This document shows, one piece after another, positions 1-11,053 of a stretch of 64,000 nucleotides of DNA; position 1 is the stretch's first letter, and every line of letters starts with the position of its first letter. Below the pieces are notes generated by a model. It saw only the letters and a program-made list of their open reading frames with translations, ran no database searches and was not told where the DNA came from. Source of the DNA: Stropharia rugosoannulata (Eukaryota > Basidiomycota > Agaricomycetes > Agaricales > Strophariaceae); the NCBI GenBank assembly GCA_028532985.1, contig JANCIK010000003.1, positions 2,676,001 through 2,740,000 on the forward strand, written 5' to 3'. The position numbers and the translations under genes are program-made.

Positions 1-12
1 TAATCCTTACAG

Positions 13-1471
13 GGATCGTCCTTCGCAACTGGGGTGGAAGTTCAAGATAAGCGTAAGAGGGTCAATATAATCAGCACAGGCAGTAAATCGGTCGACGGGA
101 TTTTAGGAGGTGACCCGTGATTCTATGATATGCTTGCATGAAGACCAACTTAAGCTTTTTTAACAGGTGGTTTAATGTCTCAATCCATATCTGAAGGTGT
201 GGGGAAACGCGTCGTCATACTCATTGTACTGAGCAGGATGCGCAGTATATGGCGAATTTAGAACCGGCAAAACCCAACTGGCCCATACCATGAGCGTTGT
301 GGCTCAGTTACCTCCAGACATGGGGGGAGCGGCTGGGAAGGTAAGCGGTCAAACAAATATCTGAATCATTCTCAACGAAGCTTTCCAGGTAGCATATATT
401 GACACTGAAGGCTAGCAATTATTTGCTACTATTCGGCCGAACTTTGACGACTGAATACAATGTTTTATAGGAACATTTCGTCCAGATCGAATCCGCTCCA
501 TCGCTGACAGATTCGGTGTCGATGGAAACATGGCGTTGGAAAACATTCTTTATGGTGATAAAGTCCCTCGTTTTTTATATTATACAAGCCGATACTGACA
601 AACGTCTAGCCCGGGCATTCAACAGCGAACATCAGGTAGTTGAGAAACATCAGAGTATACTTGTGTGACAGCGTCTTATTTTGCATAGATGGAACTCATC
701 AACGAATGTTCGATGCGGTTTGCTGAAGACAAAGACTTCCGTCTCTTGGTATAGCGTAATCAGGAATAAGATTACACCGGTACTGAGTGATCATACGAAT
801 AGATCATAGACAGTATCATGGCTCTCTTCCGCGTCGATTATTCCGGCAGAGGAGAGTTGAGTGAACGTCAACAAAAAGTCAATACCAATGTTTCCTCTTT
901 GTGTAAAAATCTCACTTTCTTTCCATAGCTTGCTCAGGTATGCGATCCTGTTGATCAATGTTGCACGGTCTCCACCATGATGTAGATGCTTTCGAAATTA
1001 ACGAAACTCTCCGAAGAGTACAATGTTTGCATTTTACATCTCTACTCTTAACTTTACAAGCTAACGTGTGATCACCGAGTCCCAGATCGCAATTCTACTC
1101 ACGAATCAAGTGCAATGTATGTCACCCTCACATACCTTCGTTAGTAGCAAGATATTCTTACACACATGGTAGCTGACCCTGGAGCTACGATGACTTTCGT
1201 TGCTGGGGGCGCCTTAAAACCGATTGGAGGTCACATTCTGTCCCATGCGTCTGCCACCAGATTGTTTCTCCGCAAAGGTATGTACGTCCAACTCGCATAA
1301 TCGCGTGGGTGGGGTGGGTATGGTCTATAAATATCGTCAAGATGCTGATATGTCACTTGCTCTTACAAAGGTCGGGCGGAGGAACGGGTTGCAAAACTTG
1401 TGGACTCTCCGGATCGTCCGGAAAGCGAAGCATCGTACAAACTAGACGAGGGTGGATGGGCCGATGTTTGA
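13..1471 (+). CDS. DMC1: Meiotic recombinase DMC1, 3' part (5' end outside window)
   Basis: RecA/Rad51-family strand-exchange ATPase that forms filaments on single-stranded DNA in meiotic recombination. The window opens in an intron whose AG lies at 11-12. Exons then encode the ISTGSKSVD segment, the Walker A region GEFRTGKTQ (about 246-340), [19 protein letters not shown], the Walker B stretch [18 protein letters not shown] (about 800-860), the TNQV loop, and [18 protein letters not shown] near 1200-1280. The stop is at 1469-1471. The [21 protein letters not shown] stretch and the DPGATMTF loop fit Dmc1 better than Rad51. At least eight exons are visible. The intron after the DTE codons starts with GC, not GT (411-470). 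The reading frame stays open throughout. The N-terminal helix-hairpin-helix part lies off the left edge. The C-terminus (EGGWADV) departs from the usual family ending. Confidence 0.93.
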
Positions 1472-1908
1472 AAATTGAAAGATGCCTCTTCTTACTGTAC
1501 ATCAAACTAGCACGCATCGAGATCGTGTACGACGTCCTTATGTGCGTGTTGCTAATGTTTCGACTCGTCATATCTTGTTACACTGATGCCTGTAGCAGCT
1601 TACATGCTCCCGTTATGCTATTCCGTAGTCCAAGCTTTAGATTGCACGTTCGTTCGTCCCTGCCCCTGTTTATTGCTAGTACTGGACAGAGGTTATGGAG
1701 AGTGTGCACACATATCCACAAGGTTCCTCATCAAAAGTATATCTAACCGAGTTCTGACGCATGGAAACGTTGACAATGCACGCGGTGGCAATATCTTTTT
1801 ATGGATTCTGGATTCGCCCTCCGGCTTAAAAGCGCGATAAAGGCCTGTAAGCTGGCCAATCCGTCGAGCTATAGTTCCTCTCAGTACATCCGACCTTGTT
1901 TCTACGGA
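1472..1908. other. Intergenic spacer, DMC1 to RNase T2
   Basis: Both neighbours are on the + strand. This stretch should hold the DMC1 3' end and the RNase promoter. I see no convincing gene or repeat. Short open frames here do not resemble any family I know. Confidence 0.6.
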
Positions 1909-3140
1909 ATGTCTAAAGTCACAAAATTCGCGCTTTTGACTGGGATTGCTAAAATCGTTGAAGCCGGTTTCCCACTCCCAGGCCAGGTCTCCATACCAAA
2001 CACGTTCCCTAGCATCTCTGCTTGTGTATTCGAGCCTGCATTTTTCTCATGCGAGAACACAACGACAATTACCAATACATGCTGCTCCCCTACTCCGGGT
2101 GGGCTGGTGCTCCAAACTCAATTTTGGGATACGTATACCGGACTGGAGAAACGCGGGCAAAAGTTACCTAAAAATAGCTGGACGATTCACGGTTTATGGC
2201 CTGACAATTGTGATGGGTACGAATGCTGCTCATGACTTTGCCATAGTATGCGTTTACTTATATAGCACACGACTCCTGGATGCAGGTCCTTTGATCAGTA
2301 CTGTGACTTGTCGCGTCAATTCGATCCTGATCCTTCACCTGCGGTCCTTCCCAATGGTACGCCTGTGCCGCCGTATAAAGGACCGGGAGTGGACACGTTC
2401 ATCAAGGCTTTCGGAAGAGATGATTTGCTCGAGTACAGTAAGTTTGCTCAAGTATATACCTGCGATTATCTCATCTAAATTTGGAATCATAATCAACTTC
2501 ACAGTGAATAACTACTGGGTCAGTCAAGGTTCCCCCAATGCCGATTTCTGGGGACACGAGGTGAGGACACAGCGTATTTCAAAAGAGTCTCTTTCTGACT
2601 GTGAAATCACAGTTTTCGAAGCATGCCACTTGTACGTCGACATTCAATATTGCCTGTTATGGACCCAAGTATCGCAAGCATCAGGATGTGGTCGATTTCT
2701 TTGATGCAGTTGTCCGAGCATTCCACCAGTACCCGACCTTTAACATGCTTGCCGCGTAAGTTTTTAGGAACAGCTTGAGAATTTAAAGTACTGAAGCGGT
2801 TTGCAGAGCTGGTATCGTACCTTCAAATACTACAACATATACGTTAAACCAGCTTCAAGGCGCGATCAAGTCGCAAACGGGGAGTATACCATACTTTGGT
2901 TGCTCAAACAATGGCACCATTCTGTCGGAGGTCTGGTACTTCAGCCACGTCTACGGAACGGCAAGTATCTCAGTTTTGCTACTACCATCATTTACATGAT
3001 TTGATAGTCTAACGCGTCGATAATAGGAGCAATTTGGTACATTCAAGACCGTTGATTCAACAACCACCTCTACGTGCTCTCAGGCTGGGCCCATTAGATA
3101 CTTAGAACGTACTCCTTCCTCAGAGCGCGAAGTTCGATAG
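1909..3140 (+). CDS. Secreted RNase T2 family ribonuclease
   Basis: Endoribonuclease that cleaves single-stranded RNA through a 2',3'-cyclic phosphate; fungal members are usually secreted. The ATG at 1909 opens a hydrophobic leader (MSKVTKFALLTGIAKIV) that could be a signal peptide; an in-frame ATG at 1801 is less likely. Active-site block I reads WTIHGLWPD (about 2185-2210). Block II is split by an intron: FWGHE (about 2550) joins FSKHATC (about 2612-2635). Both catalytic histidines are present, and Ala replaces the usual Gly after the second. Further exons encode NTTTYTLNQLQ and the conserved GCSNNGTILSEVW-type segment, ending with a stop at 3138-3140. Numerous cysteines fit a disulphide-rich extracellular enzyme. 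No carbohydrate-binding tail was seen. The introns begin near 2216, 2441, 2561, 2756 and 2962. Confidence 0.92.
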
Positions 3141-3154
3141 AGCGGCTATTCCAA

Positions 3155-3239
3155 ACGCGTCTGCGGCGCGTCGTAGTACTAACGCCAATTACGCTTTAAT
3201 TATAGTCGTCTCATGTAGCACGTGATAGACGCGACGCGT
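3155..3239 (+). promoter_or_regulatory. Two ACGCGT (MCB-like) sites upstream of the sirtuin
   Basis: Perfect ACGCGT hexamers lie at 3155-3160 and 3234-3239, about 100-180 bp before the ATG at 3336. A third is at 3012-3017 inside the last RNase intron. In yeasts this is the MluI cell-cycle box bound by MBF. A link to cell-cycle control of the sirtuin gene is inference. Confidence 0.4.
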
Positions 3240-3335
3240 CTAAAATAAATATTCCAAAACAAATGACCCTGCATTCATTTGGTTGACTTTTGTATTGAAG
3301 CGAGACATTCCCTTTCCCTTCCACTCCCCGTCAAG

Positions 3336-5079
3336 ATGACCGTCACACTCAACCTTGACGATGCTCACACAGACCAACATACGCGTCGCACACTCTCCGA
3401 CATATCTCTGTTCATTGCTAAACGCAAGAGAATAGTAGTTGTAACTGGCGCTGGTATCTCATGCTCTTGTGGTATTCCAGTAAGTACGCCGTGGATACGT
3501 GTTCAATTAAAGAGTAACGCGCCATAGGATTTCCGCTCGTCAGACGGCTTATATGCTATGGTTAAAGAACAATATCCGGACGTGGTTCTAAAAGGTCGCG
3601 ACCTTTTCGACGCTGCTCTTTTTCGAGACTCGACATCGACCGCTGTTTTCTATACCTTTATCGCTCAGTTAAAGCGCTCCATTGACGCCGCAGAGCCTGC
3701 CCCCACTCACCATTTTATCAAAACATTGGACGTGAAAAAGAAACTCTTGCGTTCCTACACGCAGAATATTGATGGCCTTGAAGCGCGTGTTGGGCTTCTA
3801 GGATCATCCTGTCACGAAGCAAAATCGAACGGGAAAGGAAAGTCAAAAATACGCATAAGAGATATAAAAAATGTACAGCTACATGGTGATATTCATCGGG
3901 TCCGCTGTATGGCCTGTTCTGCAGACTATCCTTGTAACGAAGAGTATCTGCAGTTTTTTCAACAGGGTAAAGCACCTGAATGTCCTGAATGTTCTCTGCG
4001 CTGTATGTCCTTTTGTTTATAGTTTTCAGGGCTGCTCTAAACCATGTCTAGCAAAAGCGCGGGTTGCGCGTTCTGCTCGGGCGATTCGCGTTGGGTCTTT
4101 GCGTCCAGGCATCGTCCTCTATGATGAAAGCCACCCTCTTGGTGACGATATTGGAACCATACACACATCTGACTTGAGCAAGAAGCCAGATATGCTCATT
4201 ATCATGGGCACTTCATTGAAAGTCCACGGGCTTAAAAAACTGGTTAAAGACTTTGCGAGGACAATTCATTCTGCTCCATCCACTTCTTCTACACCTTCAA
4301 GCTCCAAGAAACCCTTTAAAGTTGTCTTTGTCAATAAAACACCCCCTGGATCGGAATGGGCGGACATTATTGATTATCACATTGCTGGCGAAACTGATGC
4401 CTGGACTACGAAGGTCATTGACGACTGGAAGAAGATGCGCCCCGCTGACTGGGAAATACAACAAACGCTTGTTGCTGGCGTTGGCGAGAACTCGATGTCT
4501 GTTGGACTGCAGACGGTAAAATCTCGCGTTGGTGCTACCTCGAAGAACAAACCTCGTGGAAGGGAAAACCTGCCCCCATCCACTGCCGACATGTCTTTAA
4601 CCGATAATCCATTTGTGGCGAGTACGCCGTCTGTTCCACTTTCGCCGAGTAAACGGCGACAAAAATCCTCTCATTATGATGACATAAACTCAAGTCCTTC
4701 TAAACGACACTCCATCCACAAGGGCACGTATTTTGTTCCCGAAGAAGAGCGTAAATTACTTTTCACGAACGCGACCAACCTACCCTCTGATCCTGTGACC
4801 GACGGCGCGGACATCTCGAAAATGAGCATTGCATGCGGATCGCCCGTGCGCATTCAAAAAGATATGGGCGAACCCATGGATATTACTCGAGGAGACACAT
4901 CTATGGCAGCTATCGAACTCACCCCAACGAAACCGTCTCAAAAGCGCTCGACGAAAGCTAATAAATCGTTAACACCGGTGACTAAATCACAAGTGTCCCG
5001 ACCCCGGGTCGCACCAACTATGAGGGTTGTGATGGAGAAGAAATCAACCAGAAGGAGGCAATTATCTGCAGCAAGCTGA
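3336..5079 (+). CDS. NAD-dependent histone deacetylase, HST3/HST4-type sirtuin
   Basis: Class I sirtuin of the HST3/HST4 branch, which in yeasts removes acetyl from histone H3 Lys56 after replication. The ATG at 3336 gives MTVTLNLDD. Exon 1 encodes the NAD-binding GAGISCSCGIP and ends at 3479; the frame continues at 3528 with DFRSSDGL. Then follow FYTFIAQLKRSI, the catalytic QNIDGLE and LHGD segments, and two zinc CxxC pairs (CMAC and CPEC). A second intron (4003-4051) uses the AG of CTAG and restores the frame to KARVARS. Then come LRPGIVLYDE, MGTSLKVHGLK and FVNKT, all typical of the HST3/4 branch. The C-terminal 200 or so residues are a basic, Ser/Thr/Pro-rich tail with SPSKR-type sites, possible CDK targets. 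The stop is at 5077-5079. The promoter carries ACGCGT boxes. Confidence 0.93.
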
Positions 5080-5533
5080 TTTCCTTTTTTCTATTTAGAT
5101 ACCGATTGAGCATGCGCTTCAACATTGTAACTTGTATACCATGAACATATTATATTATTTATTGACGTCTCACAAGCAAGACTGCTTCTTTGCCGTAATT
5201 TGGAGACTTGCGTCTCACGTTCAAGAATGAAGATCCAAGAGGACAGTAACAACGACGTGACTTTTGCATCAGCCTGCATGAAAATAAAACAGCAAGGTTG
5301 GCAGTGGTTGGCAATGCAGATTGTCTCGCGATGCTACATGATGGTATAAATTAATAATGGTATGTAAGTTTAAAATATGCATGTACTGAGCGAAGTGGAC
5401 AGAAGAATGTCATTGGATGCTACAAATAACACGAGATAGCAAAATGTAAACAAGTTCCAGCCGCCCATGGCCTCAAGTCGAGTCAAGTACCGAGGGTGTA
5501 CAAGAGCGAGAGAAACGTGGAAATAAGAGGCAT
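5080..5533. other. Convergent intergenic spacer
   Basis: AT-rich 3' region shared by the + strand sirtuin and the - strand membrane-protein gene. No gene, repeat or inverted structure was noticed. Confidence 0.6.
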
Positions 5534-7255
5534 TTACAAGGGTAGAGAAGGTCCTCGTGATCGTCGGGGCGAGGAGTAGCTAAGAGAAAGTGAGCCTGTC
5601 AAACTGCGCACGTGTCCCCGTATCCTTTTCCCGACAGAATCCACATTTGAATTGGGAAAAGCGGAGTCTCCGACAAGCGTCGGACCACCAATGTCGGCAC
5701 CTTGTGAGGCCCTACGTTCCTCCTCCAGTTTATTTTGAGATGCTGTCCAGGCTACATCGGCACGGTCTAGGAACTCGAAGACAAAATTTCGTTCAGGTTG
5801 TTTGAGAGCGGCAACTTGGTCTTTGGCGCCCTCCGGTTCAGGCACTTTCGAAGGCAAGCATTTCTGCTTCATCGACTCAACAATGCGTGCCTTCCACACG
5901 TTCCATGCGGGTGTAGAGTTCGGCACTAGCTCATTCAGTATGCTATCGGGATCTGGCGGCTGGAGGTAGAAAGTTGCGAATGCCGCAGCCGTAGACCATT
6001 TATCGACAGTGAACTTCTCGATCTTGGGATTTTTGAGGATTTTGAGCAGCACATCCGTTTGTAGAGTTTCTCGGTCCACGGAAGCAAGATAGGCATTAAA
6101 TGCCCATGAAACGATGAATGTGGATAAGAACATGATCTGTCCGACAAGCTGCCCTTGCGGTACAAGGAAGAGCTGCAGGAGGAATTGGGCTGTCAAAATG
6201 ACGGAACTCCATCCTATATCCTTGTATTTGGGTGAACTTTTGTAACGCAGGTTATACCGACCACGGAGGAGGTTGCTGACGCTTTGCTCACTGCCCTTGA
6301 GAATGATTATGTGGCGGCTATTGACCAGCACGCCATCTCCTTCTGGGGAGTTAGGTGATGGTCTCGGACAATCTAATTCAAGGCTGCCAGAACCGAGTAC
6401 ATAGCAGCTGACGCCGTTCGATATAGCGCCCAGGAAAATCATGGAGAACGAGTACCAATCGCCAAAGAGCGCAGCCATGACACCACCGACTACGGTGAAT
6501 AACGTCGCAATGAATCCAAGCGGGTCGAAAGGCAAGAAATATTCCTCCGGAATGATAGGGAAGCATTTCCATTGGTCGAAATCGTTGAGATGGACAATCG
6601 TAATGGAGATCTGCGCGCGCTGCCTTTTCTCTAGCTCCTCATCGGTCTCCTTCACCCTCGTCACTTGCACCTCTACATCATCTTTCTTTTCATCCGGCTC
6701 GGGAGAGTTACTAGCGCTGCGATCCTGCTCCAACGGTGACCGACGCTCGAATTTTATCTTCTCTGTATGGCGAGTGAGCAGGTAAGATAAATGACCTGTC
6801 GTAGCGAGGCGCGTTCCAGAGAAGACGCCCATATAGCGTGGCCCCTTGCCATTGGAATCGAGCTCGAGCATCTCTGAGGGCTCAACGGCAGGACCTGGGA
6901 ATACGCCATTCCAAAGACGAGAGTCGGCAAGGGTGCCATATTTCTTGGCGACGAAGTAACTTCCTGGAGAGTTGTACCATCCCATCCAGCGACGGCCTCG
7001 CATGAGATGCACACTGGACATGGCTGCGAACGATTCCTCTCCTCCGAAAAAACCGGCGATTCCGGAGACATCCAGACTGAAGCTTGACTTCTCTAACGGT
7101 GGGGAGAGCACTGCAGAGGGCATTGTGGGCGAAGAAATTTGTGGAGCGTGCACGAATGAGGAGGGGAAGCTTGCTGCAAGAAACAAGAAGTCAATTGACC
7201 GCAAGGCAAGAGCAGCAGTTGCCCACCTTCGAGTTAGGTTCTTGTCATACCCCAA
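5534..7255 (-). CDS. Integral membrane protein of unknown function
   Basis: One uninterrupted 573-codon frame, unusual among its intron-rich neighbours. I do not recognise the family. The N-terminus has a hydrophobic stretch (about residues 13-36) that may be a signal anchor; a later ATG at MPSAVL (residue 45) is possible. Strong membrane segments lie near residues 247-290 (FIATLFTVVGGVMAALFGDW, then FSMIFLGAISNGVSCYVLG) and 350-390 (SSVILTAQFLLQLFLV, then IMFLSTFIVSWAFNAYLA). A charged acidic/basic linker (about 165-215) precedes the first pair. The C-terminal 70 residues are Ser/Arg-rich and probably disordered. A soluble part (NDFDQWKCFPIIPEEYF) just before the first membrane pair may be a conserved core. 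Probably a basidiomycete-specific protein. Confidence 0.75.
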   Translation of the reverse strand: MGYDKNLTRRWATAALALRSIDFLFLAASFPSSFVHAPQISSPTMPSAVLSPPLEKSSFSLDVSGIAGFFGGEESFAAMSSVHLMRGRRWMGWYNSPGSYFVAKKYGTLADSRLWNGVFPGPAVEPSEMLELDSNGKGPRYMGVFSGTRLATTGHLSYLLTRHTEKIKFERRSPLEQDRSASNSPEPDEKKDDVEVQVTRVKETDEELEKRQRAQISITIVHLNDFDQWKCFPIIPEEYFLPFDPLGFIATLFTVVGGVMAALFGDWYSFSMIFLGAISNGVSCYVLGSGSLELDCPRPSPNSPEGDGVLVNSRHIIILKGSEQSVSNLLRGRYNLRYKSSPKYKDIGWSSVILTAQFLLQLFLVPQGQLVGQIMFLSTFIVSWAFNAYLASVDRETLQTDVLLKILKNPKIEKFTVDKWSTAAAFATFYLQPPDPDSILNELVPNSTPAWNVWKARIVESMKQKCLPSKVPEPEGAKDQVAALKQPERNFVFEFLDRADVAWTASQNKLEEERRASQGADIGGPTLVGDSAFPNSNVDSVGKRIRGHVRSLTGSLSLSYSSPRRSRGPSLPL

Positions 7256-9351
7256 GGATGATCTGAAGATAGGATGTGGATAGGTAGTGCGGAAGGGTTG
7301 CGTCTAGTCGTAGTTGAGGTCGTCTGCAAGTTCGTGAAAGGGATGGATAGGTGTATCGGCAGGAAATGTGGCATTCTATTTATCTCCAAGACTGCCGCAA
7401 AGGGTTCTGAGCGGTGACCCCGGGAGGAAACCGTCTTAAAGGGGAAGAGCAGTAGCCGACGACATCTGATGCATGGATCAACTTGTGCTTTCGTCTAAAG
7501 GGCTATCGTTGTTCCAACACAGCTGTTATCATTTCGCCAGCATTCGAATTCGATGACACGGCCGCAAAGCCTGTGCGATGTCTTGTTGAGTACTCCACGG
7601 TTGAGAACTTTGCATTTGCAGTGCACAGACACGCATTGCGTCGCTGCCGCGTGGGCACCTGGTGGCGGTGGTGGTGTAATTGTACATAGCCATCACTGGT
7701 AACCTGCGGAATTCTTTCTTGGTTTGTTTTTGATCCTAACTTGACTCTTACGGTCAACCATACTCAACGCTTGCAAGCCGCTAGACAAGAAATCATCTAC
7801 AATCAGTCCCCGGATTCTGTCGATTTTCGTCCACTGGCCCCTGAAACACTATTTCAACGAGCACTTACTATCCATGGGGCATGGCTCCAGCTGGGATCAG
7901 CATATTGATCACTGCAGCTTAAGCGCCCGCCGCATTGCGGAAGCTCACCTGAGCTTCAACACCACTTGCTTTCAATAAAATCTCTAGACCGGCACTCTTG
8001 TTCCTGCTATACAGCGCATATGTGTTGAAATCGCTAAGGCTGCCGGGGCAGATTCAAGCTATTCTAGGCTCAGTCTCTCAGCCCAATACATACCTTATAT
8101 TTTTAAAGACGTGCACATGGCTGAGCGTTTTCACTTGATGTTCTTTGTGTGAGATTCCAACGTCGTTCTCGATTCACCGAGTAAACAAATAAGTGAGTGT
8201 ACTCTCTAGTGGCACAACGCCAACTTGCTGAGGGGGAAAAAAACAGAAATGCATAATAAGAAACTGAAAAGGCACTGAGCTAAAGCTCAAAGGCGGTATG
8301 CTACAGAATTCCTTGACGTACAACATAACAACCGTCGATCAACCCTTCGGGAAAGCGCAATGAATCAGACCACGTACTTTACTTGGACGTTTCTCCGCTT
8401 GCACAACAGAATCTTGTGTGCTTTTCAAATCTGTGGAGCGGGATACCTATGGACTGACATTAGTCTGATTAAGGTTCGACACGAAAATATGGTGGTTTTA
8501 TTTTGCACCCTCAAAACCTTGATGCCATCTTTTTACACACCTTTACTCATCAATTCATCGGCGCTGGTCCGCTGTCATACATGGTGGAACCTTTCGTCGG
8601 ACCATCCTCGCCGTTGAATCTAGATTGAATGTCCAGCTCAATGGCTTGGGACGTGAAAATGAAGCTCCGTACGTCCGCTATCCAGGTTGTAGCATGTTCG
8701 GTGATGCTTTTGACATTGGCACATCCTATTGTGCGAAAAACATTGTCGCTGAGGCGGCTACTACGGCATATGCGGTGCCCAGGCACCCGGTTTCCGCAGG
8801 TCAGGGCCCAAACTGCGCTCCAGTATGGCCTTCTCCGCTCCCGCTTCCGACCAAGTAACATACTATCGGCGCATCAGCAATGAAGGCCTTTCGCATGTCA
8901 GATCTGAGCCTTTTCTATCAGTAATTGGCGCAAAAATTGTACATAAGGTCTATGTTTAATGTGCTAGACAGCGCCCACTGCGAAATTCGAATAGACGCTG
9001 TTTGTGGCTCTTTTGTATTTCATACAGTACACGCGGCCCCCGGTACTATATTATCAGACTTCTATGCTAGTTAAGCAGCCTTAAGCTCTACGAGAAGCAT
9101 TTAACCAACATATGTATGTTCCTTCATTTCAGTGGGTGCCTGGATATGCCAAAGCCGCATTACATGCCTGCCTCTTCCTGTCTGTGTCTATCCAGCCACG
9201 GCTACCTGTAAAGTCATGGCTGCGGTTGTAGAAAATCAAGATTTAAACTGTCATTTGTGGAACTCATCAGCGCTCTGGTGGAATTTTGTAAATAGAACAT
9301 GTAGGTCAAATGTAGGTCAAAAAATCATTTGTGACTTGAACAACAAACTCT
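7256..9351. other. Gene-poor 2.1-kb region with possible degraded fragments
   Basis: No frame forms a believable gene. A 49-codon + strand stretch at about 7553-7702 reads like one leucine-rich repeat (LCDVLLSTPRLRTLHLQC), as in mushroom F-box/LRR proteins, but stops after a glycine run and has no continuation. Another + strand piece at 7778-7908 (PLAPETLFQRALTIHGAW) is open but unrecognised. Either could be decayed coding sequence. The part from about 8870 to 9350 is AT-rich with nothing visible. Confidence 0.35.
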
Positions 9352-10452
9352 TCAACCTATTTCCCCATTGTAGAGCTTTTCCAGTGTCTCCCAATTTTCT
9401 TTTATCCCATATGCCTCGGGAAGTCCATTCCAAAAGGACTGCCGCTCGCGATGATGCGCTGCGGAGCACATGCCAGTGCATGCAGGGCACATGTCCTCGA
9501 GATGGTACGCCACCCAGTCTTCCTTATCCTCCCATATAGCGAGTGGGTCGTTCCCTGGGTAGCTCGCATAAATATTTGCCATGCACTCTCGGCGGATTTC
9601 AAGACACACCGGTGGGTTTGTGCACCCGTCTGCAGGCGGAAGGAAGAGGAAGGCGAGAAGCTCGCGCGTCGCCTCGAGGTGCACGAACGCGCCCCGGATT
9701 ATTGCATTCTGCACCTCCTCTATGTTGTCTGTGTCCCCATCGGAGCGCCCTGCGTAGCCCGTCCTGAGCCGCGAGAAGTGGTCCATAATAACGTCGAGGT
9801 GCGACGAACAGCAATTGTAAAATGCGATCGGGAGGAGCCAGGGCGCGTGCGCCTGCTGGGCGGTGCGCAGGACCGCAAAGGCGCTCGCAAACGTAGACTC
9901 CCCAGGTCCCGCTTCTTCAGCTCCCCCTAGGTCCCCGGCAGCGCATGACTGGCGGTGTGCTCTAATCGTCGCGCACTCGGCACGCTGGTCCCATCCGGCG
10001 AGCGTGAGCGGATACGCTGTGTTGAGGTGTGCGAGCGCACGCCGGCGCAGTGCGGGCACGTGGTACGCCGTGCTCATACGCAGAATGCCGAGGACGACAT
10101 CCATGGCGACGTGCGCAGGCGGAGGCTCGAAAAAGCTGGTAGTGAAGCTGTGTAAATGTAAAGCGTCATGATGTCATGCAGTCAGTACGCACCCCAGTTC
10201 AACCACACCGTACATTGCCATGAAGAAATAGTGAGCATCTTGTGGAGAGTCCGGAAGGCAGATGAGGACGCGCCCGCTGATATCAACGTCGCGCGATACA
10301 CCATAGACTGTGTCGTAATTTCTGTCTTCCAAGAGGTGTTTAAAAACCTGGGATCGAGCGGAGAGGAACCCGTTGTGTAGGCAGAAGAGCTTGTCGCCGA
10401 CCTGCAACACAACATTGCCATCATTGAACCAGAGCTGGTCAACTTGAGGCAT
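9352..10452 (-). CDS. BTB/POZ-domain protein
   Basis: Two exons, 10452-10193 and 10147-9352, joined by a 45-bp intron (10148-10192) into 352 codons including stop. The first exon encodes the start of a BTB fold: FNDGNVVLQVGDKLFCLHNGFLSARSQVF, the usual pattern in which the substrate-adaptor or dimerisation domain opens with D-G-x-[VI]-x-[LF]. The second continues the BTB helices (VLGILRMSTAYHVPALRRRALAHL) and then an alpha-helical C-terminal part with many Cys/His residues (CPACTGMCSAAHH). This is a large paralogous class in mushrooms. Some BTB proteins bind Cullin-3, but nothing here shows a partner. GC content is higher in exon 2 than in the flanks. Confidence 0.85.
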
Positions 10453-11053
10453 AGTTTGTAGTAGGAAGAAAGTTCTACAATGCAGCGTCTGGTCTGCCTC
10501 TGACTGGAAATGGCAAATTCGGGCACCAATTGGACCTCATCTGTCACAGAGTAAATTAGGCAAATAAACCTCAGTTTTAAGTAAAGACCGATTATTACTC
10601 GACAAACAAGCTCCAAGCGCGACTTCTCGCCTGCCTTGGAAATGCCGCCTTCCAACCATATCGGGCAACAAAGTGACCAAAATGGGACGTACGCATCACT
10701 GCGAAGCCCATACCTAACTTCTGTACGTGTATATCAGCGATTCATACATGTTTTTTCTCATAGGTCTGTACTTTCTTAGCAGGTTTATCCTACTAGTATG
10801 ACCACACTCTAATTCTCAAAAATATTTAATGGATCCGCTAGTTTCAATTAATACACAAGATATACATATGGAAATAACAACGCGCACACGTAGGCGTAGG
10901 TATGTAAGTAAGGATCTAAATTAAAGAAATCCAATGTTAAACGCCATGTACAATAACACAAGCGATATCAGTTATGTGCGTGTATAATATTATAGGTATG
11001 TCTAGTAAGTGGAGAAACACATTTATATCAACAAGCTCTAGGAGAGTAGCCTA
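10453..11053. other. Intergenic spacer, BTB gene to lipase 3' end
   Basis: AT-rich sequence containing the BTB promoter side and the lipase 3' end. No gene or repeat was noticed. Confidence 0.55.

Noticed and set aside
8360..8883. Short frames on both strands around 8.4-8.9 kb
   Set aside because: Mutually overlapping, none with family resemblance. Consistent with noncoding or decayed DNA.
9402..9930. Plus-strand frames opposite the BTB gene
   Set aside because: Shadows of the GC-rich second BTB exon.
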